Shown here piece by piece: positions 1-12,319 of a DNA stretch of 64,000 nucleotides; position 1 is the first letter of the stretch, and each line of letters begins with the position of its first letter. Source of the DNA: Artocarpus heterophyllus (taxonomy: Eukaryota > Streptophyta > Magnoliopsida > Rosales > Moraceae); contig CM046340.1 of the NCBI GenBank assembly GCA_025403435.1, positions 8,966,420 to 9,030,419 of the forward strand. Direction: 5' to 3'. The translations under genes and the position numbers were made by a program. The notes below the pieces were generated by a model. It made no database searches. It had not been told where the DNA came from and saw only the letters and a list, made by a program, of their open reading frames with translations.

Positions 1-59
1 ACAATCCAGCTTGAGAAATTATTCTCAACTAAGCATGTTTCCATGACTAGCAAATCTGA

Positions 60-885
60 TTTACCTTGTTTCTTCTACTGTTTCAGCTCATCAAGATACT
101 TCTTACATTTCCTTCTAATGGCCATCTTGATTGCAATGGTAACATTTTTCTTTAGGTTTAGGCTCAACAGACTTCCCCTTCTTCTTTTGGATCTTCTTCT
201 TGCCCTTTAGCTTTCCCACATTTTTCTTCTTCTTTTTATTCATTGAGGAAGAAGCCTTCACCTTTGCTACATTGGCCTTAGCAATATTAAGGGTCTCATA
301 GGTCTACAGCTCATTAAGGAGTTCTATCAAATTATACTTCTTATGGTTCATAAGGTAGTTTGTCCTAAATTGGAGAAAAGCGAGAGAAAGTGTCTCCATG
401 ATCATGCCAACTTGGGTCTTTTCTTCAATTTTTGCACCATTGATTTCAACCTCATTAAAATAATGAATAATTTTTAGGACGTGCTCACGAGCTGAAGAAC
501 AATTTTTCATCTTGCCATTTATAACGGCTTTCATAGCTTCTTGGTGGGCCTAGTTAAAGGGGCGTCCACACATCTGCTATAGAGATTCCATAATCTTTTT
601 AATAGTTTCAAGGGCCTCATGTTTAGCTCTAAGCGCTTCATTCATTGCCACTAATAGGTAGTAGTAGGCCCTATTGTTATCAATAACCCAATGGTTATAC
701 TCTTTCGAGATAGCCTTGGAGGTATTGGTTGGAGGCACTGGAGGACGATCCACCTTAAGGACAAAGTGATAGTTCTCATTAATGAGGAGAATGTTTATAT
801 TACTTTTCCATTTTACAAAGATTTCACCAGTTAAAACTTGAGAGACAAAAAGTAAGAAAATCAAATTTAACACAAAACATAACAA
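60..885 (-). pseudogene. Decayed copia gag (gag-polypeptide plus CCHC zinc knuckle)
   Basis: Two minus-strand open segments (885-577 and 534-304) together read like the gag-polypeptide domain common in plant copia elements. The first holds a tract ending in IKKIMESL. The second contains SAREHVLKII, then QVGMIMETLSLAFLQFRTNY and a LIELLNEL end. The frame changes between them near 535-576. Further on, about 240-90, is a Lys-rich tract and a zinc knuckle beginning CYHCNQDGH. There a TAG replaces the residue after His, and one base is missing before the last Cys. Gag would coat the element RNA; this copy cannot make a full protein. The identification is confident, the exact ends are not. Confidence 0.8.
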
Positions 886-1971
886 AATAAATATGATGCA
901 TGAATGCTCATGTTAAAATACACAAAAACATGTTTACTTTAATAAGCCTAAGAAATTTTAATCACCACAACTAAGTGCCATCGTAGGGTAGTTCAAATAA
1001 TTTTTAATAAAAAATGAGACTTTCTCAATTAATAAATATTATCCTAGATATCTCATATTTCTAATACTTATTAATTTCTTTTAATTTTGGTCAACAAAAT
1101 AATTAACAAATTTAATTATTTCTTTATGAGTATAACCCACAATTTTCAAAATTTTGGACTTAACTTAGAAATTGTCATTGTAAGGTAGGTCAATTCTAAA
1201 ATACATCTTAAAATCCTATCTGATGGAAGCCAACTTTGTTATTAAAATTACTAGTCACCCTCCATAAGGAGAACGAAATCAAAACGTCTCTATAGCTACT
1301 AAAAACTGACGATGTTGTACTAATAGTGGAGGTTTAGGGTTTATATTATCATATTATGCACTCCCACTCATTATTTTGCAAAAAGTGTATTTAATTTTAT
1401 TAAACAACTCTTGTTTCATAAACCTTAATAAATTTAAGCTTTTTAATCTAATAGGTTGGGCTGGCTAACTAGGGTTGCAAAACCTTAGTTGTGGCTGTGA
1501 TTGTAGTCACGACCAACATGGTTGGTACACCATGGCCGGCCATTCTTGCCAGTCATGACCATGGTTGACGATTGGCCATGGGTGTCGTTCAACCACTGGC
1601 AGTTGTCGTCTGATGGCCACCCCTTGTATAGAATTTTTTTTAAAAGTATAAAAAATATAACAATGGAACTTTTCCAAAGAAATATATATGTACATATACA
1701 TATATGTATAGAGAACTTTCTTCATCAAAATTACATAGAAAATTACATCATAAATTCTATTTGCAAGGAATCTAAACAAAAAGAACACTGCAAACAAATT
1801 CCGTGGAGCTAGAAAATTTGCACCCAATCCATTCGTACATTCCTTCATCATAATAAAAAAATAACATCCTTGAAAATAAATACAAACATACATCATAATG
1901 CATAAGTGCCTACCCTAAATCATACATAGATTATCAAATAATCATTCATTACATTAGTATAAAGTATTGTC

Positions 1972-1984
1972 GGCTTTGGTACCA
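1972..1984 (-). other. Copia primer-binding site (initiator tRNA-Met type)
   Basis: On the minus strand the bases read TGGTACCAAAGCC, two mismatches from the usual plant copia PBS TGGTATCAGAGCC. It lies two bases inside the LTR end at 1987. It fixes the orientation of the element as minus. Confidence 0.75.
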
Positions 1985-1986
1985 AT

Positions 1987-3852
1987 TGTTGGTTTCGTAA
2001 ACTGATTTATAAAAATTTTTGCAGAAGCTTGGTATGGATCAAATCGTATATTTTAAAAATTTTTCTCAAAAGCTTTTCTGACAATTAATACTTAATTAAT
2101 TTAATGAAATAAGATAAGAAGGTGACTAAAAAATTTATCATCATACGATTAGGATGATATTATTGAACTCTACCCTCTAGAACGCGATAGATCTTTCTCA
2201 ACATTCTCCTAATTATGATGAACACGAACGAGTGGGCATTTTTTTTTATTTGGGTTTAGGTCACATAACTTAATTTGAGATCAATTTGTATTCTCAACAC
2301 ATGTAATAAAGTGATAAAAGAGAAAGGACCAACTCTCTAGGAATATGTTCTTTTCTTTGGAAAAATACGTTACGTTTTTTGCCTCTATTTTCTCTTTCTT
2401 AAAGTTTTTTACACTACAGAGAAATAACTAACGTTTGTGAATTAATTAATTAATTAATTAAACCGCTTCCACATAAAGTAGAATAATTCGTCCCCACTGT
2501 CAGAGTACGTAGGCAGTTTTGCTAATAAAGGAGAGAGAAAATCTCTCCTTTTATCCCACTAAACAGTTAAATTTTATCCAGAATAAAAAAGATATTTTAC
2601 TTTGGACTGGTCAAAATAAATCAAACTGATTATTTTCTTTCCCCACAAGTGCTAAAATTGAAATTCCACAAGGAATCTCCTGGTGGAAAATAAGGTGTAG
2701 CTTATTCTGGCGCATGTTTACAGTGTGGTCTTACCACACTGTATAATTTTTAATTTAAAACTATTTTAATTTTTTTTAAATAATCATATTATTTAAAATA
2801 TAAATTAATCCAATTAATAATTGTGTGATATAAATTTAGAATTCTCAATTCCATATTAATAAATTTAACCCAACATAAAATATAGTTTACATAATTTAAT
2901 GGAGCCATTGAGAGGAGCTATGGATATTAAATTTTAAGTTCCAATAATTTTGACAATTAATTAACACCTTAATTAAAATATTAAAAAATTATTAATTCCA
3001 AACTTACTCCACAAAAAATTTGGAATTGCACTCTTATAGGTTACTAAATATAAGTCAATCCTGCATAAACGGCTTATAATCAAAGCTGAGCATTTTTTGT
3101 TAACCTCCTTAATTATATCTTTGTCCGTTAGTGCTATTGATTCTTTAATGAATAATACATTAATGATCTATTCATAAATTGAGCACTTGAATTATTCAAG
3201 CCCAAATAAATACTTATAGAAACCCTCTATCTAACTTCTTTACAAAGGAATGGATTTTATTTTGTGCATTAATACTCCTAGCTATTTATTTTATTACATT
3301 TCCAATATACCAAGAATTCGACAGTATACATAAGTGCCATTACCTTATATGTTAAAAAATACAATACAATAAGTAGGAGTCTATTAGATACTTAGAATTG
3401 AGATTGATTCATATATGACCATCATTGACTAACATTGAATGCTCTATTTGTTAATGGAAATTATTAAAGATTCATAAGTAATTGTTTTTTGATCCTATAT
3501 AATCGAATTATATAAGGCACTTTCATTCCAATAATCCCATTATCAACAATCAGGATTAGATCGTTTCATTCAGAATGTAATGAACCCTGTTAATAATTTT
3601 AAATTAAAGATCCCAACTTTAATTTTTAATTACGGACAGATTTAGATTATTTTAATTTAAATATTATCCTCATGTATATAACACTTGTATATAATATTTT
3701 AAATCACATTTAAATAATCTAGGGTTTTTTGTATTTATAAAGCATCTAAAACATGCATGTAAAAATAACATTAAAGAATTCTTCAAATTAATTATATTAA
3801 TAATAAACAAAAAATTATACATCTCATTTGTTCATGGGCACATATCCTAACA
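1987..3852 (-). repeat. 5' LTR of the copia element (1866 bp)
   Basis: The LTR starts TGTTGG on the plus strand and ends CCTAACA. The minus-strand 5' end, TGTTAGGATATGTGCCC, is of a type common in long-LTR copia elements and resembles the solo LTR at 49398-51640. The LTR is very AT-rich with no coding content. The second LTR is outside the window, so it cannot be dated. Confidence 0.8.
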
Positions 3853-6814
3853 CTATTTAATGAGTTAAATTATAGATTTATGAAGTCAAAATAATTTTTG
3901 AATTAACTTAAAATATAGGGTATAAAAAGATAATTATGCCAAAGAGACACTACTAATATAAAATAATTGCTTATAACTTTGACTGACGTGGAAAGCTTAC
4001 AAAAAGCTTACCGGGATTGTAGCCTTTCAATGTTGGTTTTGAATTGAAGTGAAAGATCTCCCGTATTGTAGTACACGGGTTTTGGATCTTGTAATTGTAT
4101 CTTCCCAAACCTTTGTTCAATAAAATCTTAGACTCTTCTTAATTGAATTGTGTTGTGTGAATGGAAGAAATTGTTCTGATACTAAAAACTGTAAAAGTGC
4201 TTATTGACGTTGAGGTTCGGCCTCTATCTTTTTTCGTCTTTGCTGGTGTTTCATCACCTATCAGCGAAGGAGCCATCATGTCTGTCGCCGTTGCGTCATC
4301 AACTTTTGCCGCTCTGCCGTCGATTTCTGCCGTGATACTACCGTCTCAAGACTCGACTTGCCAATTTTAGACAAAAAATGGATCCAAATCTTAGTGAAAA
4401 GCAAAAAATCAATATTAAATCTTTCAAATTTGGCCACATCAACGAAGATAGGGAAATCACGTCTCAACACGAATACCTGAAGGTGGCTATCAAAATTGGT
4501 TGCTCTCTACAGACATTCCTTAATTGGAGGGGTTAGCGATTGGAAAATTATATCATTGGGAAGGATTTTTCCAAATATAATTCCCGTCCTTTGAGGATAA
4601 AAATCAAATATGGGTTGCTGGAATTTTAATCCGTTCATACAAAAAACTACCAAACACCCAATCTTGGGTGCGCTTTTATGATTCGGCTTGGGTGTAACAC
4701 TTTCTGAGATCAAGAGAGGAATTGGAGAACCATAGAAATTGGATAAAAATACATTGGACGGTATTTATGGACACTGCATAAGAGTTCTGATCGATGTTGA
4801 TTTGGTAATCCTATTCAAGAAACATTGCAAATCGAGATAAGTAATAGCTCTATAATATATGTATTGCTGCCGAATATGAATATTTGCCAAAATTTTGCAC
4901 TTGTTAGTGTAAATCATTTGGACATTCATTTGCTCGATGCATATATGATTAAGGTATTTAAGAACCAATTCTCAACTGTTATAGTATAAAGCTCTCATAT
5001 GTTATATGTAAAAGTATGTATGTAAAAATAGAAATATGCTATAATGTAAAGTTTTTACATGTTATAGTATTTAAGTTTCAACTTCGTTTCTAAACACTCT
5101 AAATATTTGAAGAGATTAAAATTAAGGTACTTGAATGATAAATCGTTTACCTAATCTATTGTCTCCTCCTTTTGCGTGCCAAAACCATCATTGTTCCCTC
5201 ACTCAGCTCCTTCTTTCCTTGCTTATATATTCTCCAATCAAACAAGCTCTATATATTGTTATTAAATACACAACATATATCTATATGTATATGTGTTAAA
5301 CATGAACCTGTCTCGCCTACCCAAAATGTATGCCCAAATTTATCTCATGAATTAAACAAATTACTATTGTTCTTATTATGGAAAGCTAGTCCCAATTGCA
5401 AAGTGAAACCCACCAACTCCATTTGCTACCAAATTAGCTTTTAAGTTGTTGTTTATTCGTTATCTTTTTCTAACTTGCAGTTCCATAATAGCTATGCAGA
5501 TTCGTAGCCTATGATCAGGATAATGCCATTATCCATGCATGACGTAAGGAAATATAAAACAAAACTATCTCAGCTAGTGGGACTTCTCGTGTGAAGTTTT
5601 TGGTCTTTCTCTTTTATTTATCTTTCTTTTAGTACTTTGTACAATTATCCCCTAAATTTGTTACCCTTTAGCAATTTACCTTTTGAATTTTTATTTCAGT
5701 AAGTTATACTTTACTTTTACAAACCTATGGCAAATCGTCCTCAATTGATAGCAATTATAATTTTTTGAAGGAAGTTGATATGAAATTTTTACATAGGTTG
5801 TTAATTAAGAATATAAAAGAGTTTTATATAAATATTAACTCAAATTTATATTTTAAACCAAGTTAATTTACAATTTTTTATTTTAATAAAAACTTAAAAT
5901 ATTAATTACAATTTAAGGTAAAAAATATAAAAATGACTATTCATGTCATTAATTAGTTATTTATTTGAATATTATGTATCAATTTTAGACTAAAAACGAA
6001 ACTCCTTATCACTAAGGTTGATTTGCTACGTATTTATAAACTAAAGGGATACATGATAAATATGCAACAAGTCGAGGCAAAAGTACGGAATACCGAATAT
6101 ATTATATGGACAACTTGCTCTCTCCTCTTCTGATCTGAACGTGATAAATATATGTCTGCAAATTACATTCAACGTATATCGAAATGCTAAATAGTATCTC
6201 AACGTGAAATGAGAAGGAGTCGAATATATTATTTTTTTTACGGAACCAATCAATCAGATGAAATTATTCATACCCCTTTTGTGGTGCACTCTCCGGGGAA
6301 AGATATTTTCTCTATACTGATTCCAGAATCATAAAGTAGCTTTTTTTTAGGGGAAAGAACATTTACTAGGTAAGTAGAAAATTTATTGAGTAAAAAATCT
6401 ATTTACTACAGAGAAAAAATAATTTACCGATTTTGTTTTTTATTTACTGCTATTTACTTCAATTATTTGATGCAAAAAAATTATTTATTTGAATAAAAAA
6501 GCTCCAAATCTGCTATAAATAATAATATTGCAATCTGTACCTTTATTAATAAGCTCAAAACTGATTTGGAATGAGGTTCCTTTGAAGGTTTTCTTATCAG
6601 AGGTTGATTCGAGAAAAGCGTAATGAAGCCTTATTCAGTTGTTTGTGCCCTTTTAATTAGTAAGAGCTTTACACTTTCTTTCTTTCTTTCTTTCTTTTTG
6701 GCCTTGCTAGCTAACTTGTAAAGAAAAAAAAATTTTGCTCTCTTTCAGTCAGATTAAAACCTCAAATGAAATGTATACAATTAGCAACGATATTAACAAA
6801 CATTTGTTTTGAGC

Positions 6815-6849
<35 letters not shown>

Positions 6850-6889
6850 AATACAAGATTATATTAACAGAAATCTTCTTATCTATATT
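3853..6889. other. AT-rich intergenic sequence, no gene recognised
   Basis: Only short unconvincing open frames are present. Near 4175-4190 there is a TTCTGATACTA string that could be a degenerate copia PBS in reverse. At about 4960-5105 a short stretch with 'gtaaagtttttacatgttatag' style inverted words ends near TCTAAACACTCT, which fits the GTTTGG-type MITE seen elsewhere. A CTTT repeat lies at about 6676-6697 and an AT repeat at about 6820-6845. Confidence 0.5.
6820..6845. repeat. (AT)n microsatellite
   Basis: Uninterrupted TA dinucleotides. It lies just left of the duplicated segment that carries the first RING-H2 gene. Confidence 0.9.
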
Positions 6890-8127
6890 ATTGAATTAAT
6901 AAGCGTGTCTGACAATTTTCTGTAAAAGAAACGGGAGGATATAATATACAATTAGGGGTGAGAAGATAATATTTTTTATTTAGAAGCAGCACAACAAACC
7001 AGACATTCTAGAAACCATTTTTCTTTTAAATTTAAACAAGTCTTCCTGGACCAATCTTTAGTTGTTGATAAAGTCATATAAAAAAAATACATAAAAAATT
7101 TTTAGTTAATATATAATGAAATAAAAGATTCACAAGTTGCTTGGATTATGTTGATTATTTGGAAGATTTTGGTTTCGTGATCTCATCAAACGCATTCCTT
7201 GTGAATCACACTCTGGAATATCTCCGCTTAAAGTAGAAAAATACATGCAGCAAGCCAGTGAGGAACCCAAAATTCATATTATAAAATCCAGCAGGGTGTT
7301 AAAAAAAAAATCTCCATCTTGCCGCTTAATGTTTGGAAGGACTTGGATTCCTCTCATTAGTGTTTACATGGTTCAAAAAATAATAATAATTAATAATAAA
7401 TTGAATCTCGTGCAAAAATTAAATAATTGTATACATAAGTACATAGACATGTAGTGCTCAATTTGGATCCCAAGGTTAGATATAAATGAATGATGCTTAT
7501 CCAAAAATAATAATAAATAAATAAAAGAAGTTTACATATGAATAGATTAAAAATATCGCTTGGCATTACTAATTCATATTACGTTCAATATCTAGAGCCA
7601 CATATTTTATGTGGATTTGTTAGGAATGTATAGGATGGGTTAAAGGGTAGGAATTTGAGTAACGCCTAACTGATGATTTAATTAAGAGAAAATTACATAT
7701 CATATCACACTTCTAATTATTCATGGTATATTAGAAAAATTTATGTCACATTATCGTTTATATTACATATTTCTCTAACGTACAATAGTGCTAAACTAAA
7801 ATTTTTATAGGAATGTCCTCCTACTTTTTTTTTTTTTTCATTTGAGGATGAGAGAATCAAAGAAAATCAGCGTATTCTTGGAATTCCCTATATTTATGCA
7901 CGCCTATAATTAGTTTTAATTCTCCTCCTACTTCTTATACTACGATATCATATTCTACCAAACATAACATGAAAATATTGAGCTAAAAAAATAGCTTTCC
8001 TTTATATATATGTATGTGTATGTGTGTGTGTGTGTATATATATCATACCTTGTTACATATATATTACACATGACCTTATTTAAGACATTATTACATATTA
8101 AGTAACATACACAGGGTCTAACTATTA

Positions 8128-8655
8128 TTAATTATTAACGCAGCCACCACGATTCACGCTGATTATCATTAGAACTGAAAGAGCAAAACTTGAAGAACAG
8201 AACCTCAACTGATCCAAACCCGCCGGTTCTTCTCCGGCGGAGTTTATAAGCAGCGGAGCAGCTAGGGAGCCACGGCAAAGGGGACATGTCGTGTGTTTAA
8301 ACCGAACCCATCTTTCTAAGCAAATTTGGTGAAAAACGTGACAACATCTCAGCTCTCCGATCTCTGCTCCTTCTCCGACGTCGCCAAGGCACACAGAGCA
8401 GACGTTTTCGGCGGAGTCCTCTTCCGTGTTGCGGTTGAATCGGGTTATTTGGACGAGTTCTTCGGAGCCGGTTCGCGCAGGAAAAGAGTACTGGTTATAG
8501 AGGAGGACGTCCAATGCGCACTTGAGAGGGGTTATGACTAGAGCCATGTAAGTCCATATGGTATAAGGAAGAATAAGGATTTTGAGCTTGATAAAGCAGA
8601 AGATATTTTGACTCCAAGAGTGAGAAAGAATGGAAAAAATCTGGGAAGGGTTCAT
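8128..8655 (-). CDS. RING-H2 finger protein, paralogue 1 (altered C-terminus)
   Basis: A 175-residue protein starting at ATG 8655. That start is chosen because its N-terminus aligns with paralogue 3 (27920-28477); the 70 upstream codons of open frame are low-complexity and include an (AG)n repeat. Residues 20-45 are hydrophobic and may anchor the protein in a membrane. Residues 86-127 form a RING-H2 finger: C86-X2-C89-X14-C104-X-H106-X2-H109-X2-C112-X11-C124-X2-C127, with Trp116. Such fingers bind two zinc ions and recruit E2 enzymes, so an E3 ubiquitin ligase role is likely by family. From about residue 147 the protein leaves the frame shared by paralogues 2 and 3 because one base is missing near 8212-8222. 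The conserved VEVLFFKF...SWWLR tail is therefore read as an unrelated 29-residue end. A G-box (CACGTG, 8901-8906) lies upstream. Single exon. The substrate is unknown. Confidence 0.8.
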   Translation of the reverse strand: MNPSQIFSILSHSWSQNIFCFIKLKILILPYTIWTYMALVITPLKCALDVLLYNQYSFPARTGSEELVQITRFNRNTEEDSAENVCSVCLGDVGEGAEIGELRCCHVFHQICLERWVRFKHTTCPLCRGSLAAPLLINSAGEEPAGLDQLRFCSSSFALSVLMIISVNRGGCVNN

Positions 8656-8778
8656 GGTTTTGGTAATTTGCTCTGTGGTTTCAGGGGGAACCAAATGCGA
8701 GGTGTATTTATAAACCCAAAGGGTATGTAATATGGAAATGTTCTGATAGAAAAAGTGATGAGTTTGAAAGCAAAGTTT

Positions 8779-8815
8779 AGAGAGAGAGAGAGAGAGAGAG
8801 ATAGAGAGATTATTA
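8779..8815. repeat. (AG)n microsatellite in the RING-H2 leader
   Basis: A GA-rich run sits about 125 bases upstream of the start codon of paralogue 1. A matching run lies at 14180-14200 upstream of paralogue 2, so it predates the duplication. Confidence 0.85.
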
Positions 8816-8870
8816 TTATTGATTATCTTTTCAGTATGGGTCCGGCTTACTATATTTAATGTCAATTATT

Positions 8871-10240
8871 GATAACACTAGTTAAATATCATGTTATTCA
8901 CACGTGTGTTCACAGGTGTGAAGTATTATAAGAATTTTAATAGCGACTTAGAATTTAATGAAGTGGAAATATTGTAACATATGTTTAATTATTATATATG
9001 AAATTGTTAAGGAATTTTTACACTTAGTCGTATGAAAAATAAATATGAAACGGGGGATTTGTGATATGTTATTTGGAAATTTTTATTTATGTTGTTCGAT
9101 AAAGTAAGATAGTTTTTCTAATATAAAATCAAGTAAATTTGTTAAATAATCGTTTTTAGCCAATATACTATTGCTAAAACAACTTTTTTAAAGCTACAAG
9201 ATAATTACAATTTTCTTAAAAACTATCATCAAATGTAGCATTTTTACCGACTATTTGTGCAAAAAATCGTCATTAAAGTGTTTTTTTAGAGATTGCATAA
9301 TGTTTTATGCGCACATTTTAGGACAATTAATAAACATCGTCGCACGTCTTAATGACATTATAATGTCACTAGATTTGATGATGGTTTTTAAATCATTGTC
9401 ATAACTTTGACAATCAATTGTTAAAACTGTCGTCAAATCCACTTAGCATTTTAGTCATTTGCAAAGGAGCATGATCACCTTTTTTTTTCTTTTTTCTTTT
9501 TTTATTTTTCCTCCTCAACTGTGATCTCAATCAGTTAACTCTTGGGAATATGACTGGTTATCATAAAACGAACATTTCGGTGAATAAAATTAGGTTGAGT
9601 ATATTTTTAAAGGCTAGTTATTTTTATCTGCACCATTTCATATATAGACTCAATTTTTTTTAAATATATATTTAAACATTATCTCTCTAAAAATATTATT
9701 CTTCTAATTTATCTGTGTATTGTATTGGAGAAGTTTCGTGAATGCCAAATTTTAAAACTTACTTTTTATAAATACCGTACATGTTTAAGTATAGTATAAT
9801 TTAAACAAATATTATGAATGATAGTGTGATATAACTTTTTTTTTAGTGTGGCATGAATAAATAGATTTTTTTTAAAAAAAAATAACATAACATGTATAAT
9901 TATTCTCTAGGGAAAAGTTGTGGTTAGAAAGCTTAATTTCTCCGCCAATAAAGAATACTCGTTAGAACCATTAGATTTAAAATTTATGGTGGAACAAATA
10001 TGAGGACTACTACGTTTAGTTACACTCATCCTTTGGAATCTATAATTACAATACTATACCATATTTTATAAAATATTATTTTTACCCAATTAAATTTCAA
10101 CTATACATCTAATTAACTCTAAATCTTAACCCTTAACTCCTAACTGTAACATCGGAAAAGTTTTTAACTTTGAAGCTCTAAAATTTTTACTACAGCCTCC
10201 CACTGGCTACCTGCCCAGCCTTTCCCATCGCTGATCTCCG
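8871..10240. other. AT-rich spacer, possible DNA-transposon relic
   Basis: No gene is seen. Around 9180-9470 short words such as 'cgtcattaaa', 'gtcgtcaaatcc' and 'ttgtcataactttgacaat' recur in both orientations. That is the texture of subterminal repeats of CACTA-like elements, but no clear termini were found. Confidence 0.4.
8901..8906 (-). promoter_or_regulatory. G-box CACGTG upstream of RING-H2 paralogue 1
   Basis: The palindrome CACGTG sits in the context CACACGTGTG about 245 bases upstream of the ATG. G-boxes bind bZIP and bHLH factors and form the core of ABA-response elements. The aligned position in copy B reads CACGTA. Function is inferred from the motif and its position only. Confidence 0.45.
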
Positions 10241-10245
10241 ACAAG

Positions 10246-10575
10246 CCCCCTTCAACCCCACCAGAGACCATCGATGTGGTGATCATCAAAATTCTCGGTG
10301 CAACATTTCACCTGATCGACAAGCTCTACACACGCCTAGCTGACTCCGACGATTTTGTCGTCGTTCGGAGACGATGAAGACAATTTTCTCATAAGTACAC
10401 TTTCGCAGTTCTTGCCCGCATTGGAGACGAGATCTAGCAGCCTCTGGTAAAAGACGATTCGCGAGAACCGCGAACTCTGACGACAGATTATCGCTCGGAT
10501 TTAAACTTGATGGGTCTCACGACCTGCTTACGAACTTTGAGACGTATTTAGTCTCTCAGATGCCCCTCCGCCAAA
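10246..10575 (+). pseudogene. Fragment of an ERD7/senescence-dehydration-associated protein gene
   Basis: In one plus-strand frame from about 10268 the sequence reads TIDVVIIKILGATFHLIDK, then TRLADSDDFVVVRRR, a stop, YTFAVLARIGDEI, a stop, and QPLVKDD. The order of a hydrophobic 'IxGATxHLIDK' segment, an 'LADSDDFxVVR' segment and 'AVLARIGDEI..PL.KD' matches the N-terminal half of plant ERD7-type (early-responsive to dehydration 7 / senescence-associated) proteins. Further codons after 10480 are frameshifted. The stretch is clearly more GC-rich than its surroundings. Stops and lost frame make it a pseudogene fragment; no C-terminal senescence domain follows. The parent gene is not in the window. 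Confidence 0.65.
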
Positions 10576-12319
10576 ATCTAGGTTTTAGGTTTGATTTTCT
10601 TTATTTTGAAATTAATGTTTTCTTTCCTATTATTTTAGAGAAAATTTTTGAAAATTTTGTGTATTGATTATTTTTTATTTGTAAAATCAATTTATATATT
10701 TGTGTTAAATTTATATAATAGAATTATTAGGTTCAATTTTCTGATTTAAGCAAAAATTATTGTCGTAAATTGTCAAAAAATATTCCCAAACCTTTTAATT
10801 CAAAAAATGATCTCAAAATAATTTAGTATTATTAAGAAAAAATATTTAACAATCACTTTGAATATATATATATAAGGTTCAGTTTTAAAAGAAGTTTTTA
10901 AAATATAGAATATTTTCATCATTATTTAAAATATAAGGTGACAAATTGAATCTAATAAAATAAAATGGTTGTTTTTGTAAGCTAAAATCTAGTGTAAAAA
11001 GAACCACATAGACTCTGTTAAAATTCAATGTTGACCCTTGGATCGCACTCTATTGGATAAAAACATACTATTTGTCCTTTTGCTCAGGATGGTGGGCAAA
11101 CTTCTCAGTGGTTGCTTTTTTATTTTAGTGCCCTTTATTTGTCTTTGTTGAAGACTAGACAATACATTACTGAACATTGTTCGAGTGTTTATCCTTTGAA
11201 AAGAGTTTGCGTTGTCCTTTTCTATATCTTCTTTATTCTTCATTGTATTCGTCATCGTTGTTATTCTTTGTTCTTTGTTCAATGGGGCAAAAGCTAACAA
11301 TAAACTATTTAGGATGTGCCAAAAAAAAAGTATTTAAAAAAATTAAATGAAAAAAGAGGTTTAAATAGAAATAGATTAAACAAAATTATTTTAGTAAGAC
11401 AATTAGAAAAAAAATATATATATATATATAAAGTCATATTTATATTTAAAAAAATATTATTCTAGAGAACTTTAGAAAAAGAAACTCCCTTAAAAAAAAA
11501 ACCAAAAATTACGTAAAGGCACATTTTAAAAGCTTTATTGTAATAGGAATATAGAAACAAAAAGTTAATAAGATGCATATAAAAGATAATTTTAATAGAA
11601 TAAATTCGAGAAAAAGTTTGTTAATAAGTGGGGGTACATATATAAAATTTTATAGATAGAGAGGCATATACAAAATTTTGTAGATAAAAGGGACATGTGT
11701 AAAATTTCATGGATGAAAAAGGGGCATATATGAAAAGTATTAGAAATCTATGTGCCATAGCATAATTTTTCACAAATCCGCCCCCAACCATCCACCCCTA
11801 CCCTCCCTCTTCTCCTATTTGGGTAGAAAAATAATTTTCTAAATGCAATATTGATTTTAGTCCTAAATTTGACATGTGTTATTTCGATACCAAACAAGCC
11901 ATTAGTATAATGTTGCACCAAATATAATATATGCCAAATTTTAATATTTAGTCCTTTTGATTGATGTGTTGATTTTATTATTTAATAATTATAACATTTC
12001 TTTTTTTAATAAAAGAACATTGTTACGTAAAGAATTAACAACGATAATAACAAAAATTTGCAACGCACGAAAAGAATTTTTTAATTTATTTTTAGTGTTT
12101 ACCGATTTTTTAACTTTCATTCTTTTGAGTAGAACTTGTATGTCATGTAGCCATCAAGATTGTTAGGCTGTTTTAAATAGTTTGAATTGTAAATAGTGTA
12201 AAGCTTTCACATGCTACAATAAAAAGCTACTGTGTAAAGCTTTTACATACTATAGTTCTCAAACCCAAACTAATTATTACTCTCCCAAATATCCTATATA
12301 TCAATATAAAAGTCTTCTT
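10576..12319. other. AT-rich repeats between the duplicated blocks
   Basis: 11310-11770 is one arm of a dispersed inverted repeat whose other copy lies at about 26540-27010. The shared words include 'aaagaggtttaaatagaaa' and 'ataaaattttatagatagag'. A GTTTGG-type MITE sits at 12164-12298. The open frames near 11025-11300 have no recognisable domain. No gene is supported. Confidence 0.5.
12164..12298. repeat. MITE of the GTTTGG/TAAAGCTTTTAC family
   Basis: This is a short AT-rich palindrome-like element with internal words TGTAAAGCTTTTACAT and flanking ends near GGCTGTTTTAAAT and CCCAAATATCC. Similar copies lie at 15928-16081, 52717-52867, 55513-55653 and 61267-61446. Confidence 0.5.

Larger units (their letters stand above)
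1..3852 (-). mobile_element. Ty1/copia LTR retrotransposon, 5' part, cut by window edge
   Basis: Read on the minus strand, this stretch has the order of a copia 5' end: an LTR (1987-3852), a primer-binding site (1972-1984), an untranslated leader of about 1.1 kb, then a decayed gag running towards position 1. The LTR termini are TGTTAGGATATGTG... and ...CCAACA, an inverted TGTTRG pair. Gag has frameshifts and internal stops, so the copy is not autonomous. The pol region and the other LTR, if present, lie to the left of the window, so the target-site duplication cannot be checked. Confidence 0.85.
6890..8870. repeat. Segmental duplication, copy A
   Basis: This segment matches 12320-14230 in the same order and orientation. 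It begins with AATAAGCGTGTCTGACAATT, continues through a 'cagcacaacaaaccagacatt' stretch and a 'ctttagttgttgata' stretch, and ends beyond the RING-H2 gene and its AG-rich leader. Identity is high in the gene and patchy between, with many indels. The distance between copies is about 5.4 kb. Confidence 0.8.

Noticed and set aside
1507..1896. 129-residue minus ORF and 96-residue plus ORF
   Set aside because: Both lie in the copia leader, overlap each other and show no domain.
4161..4470. Overlapping open frames near 4.2-4.5 kb
   Set aside because: No recognisable domain. A possible degenerate PBS nearby was too weak to call an element.
8326..8541. Plus-strand ORF opposite RING-H2 paralogue 1
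   Set aside because: Antisense shadow of the RING coding sequence; the same applies at 28072-28374.
8656..8865. N-terminal extension of RING-H2 paralogue 1
   Set aside because: Low-complexity leader including the AG repeat; paralogue 3 starts at the position of ATG 8655.
9180..9470. CACTA-like subterminal repeats
   Set aside because: The word texture is suggestive, but no CACTA termini or TSD were found, so it is mentioned only in the spacer description.
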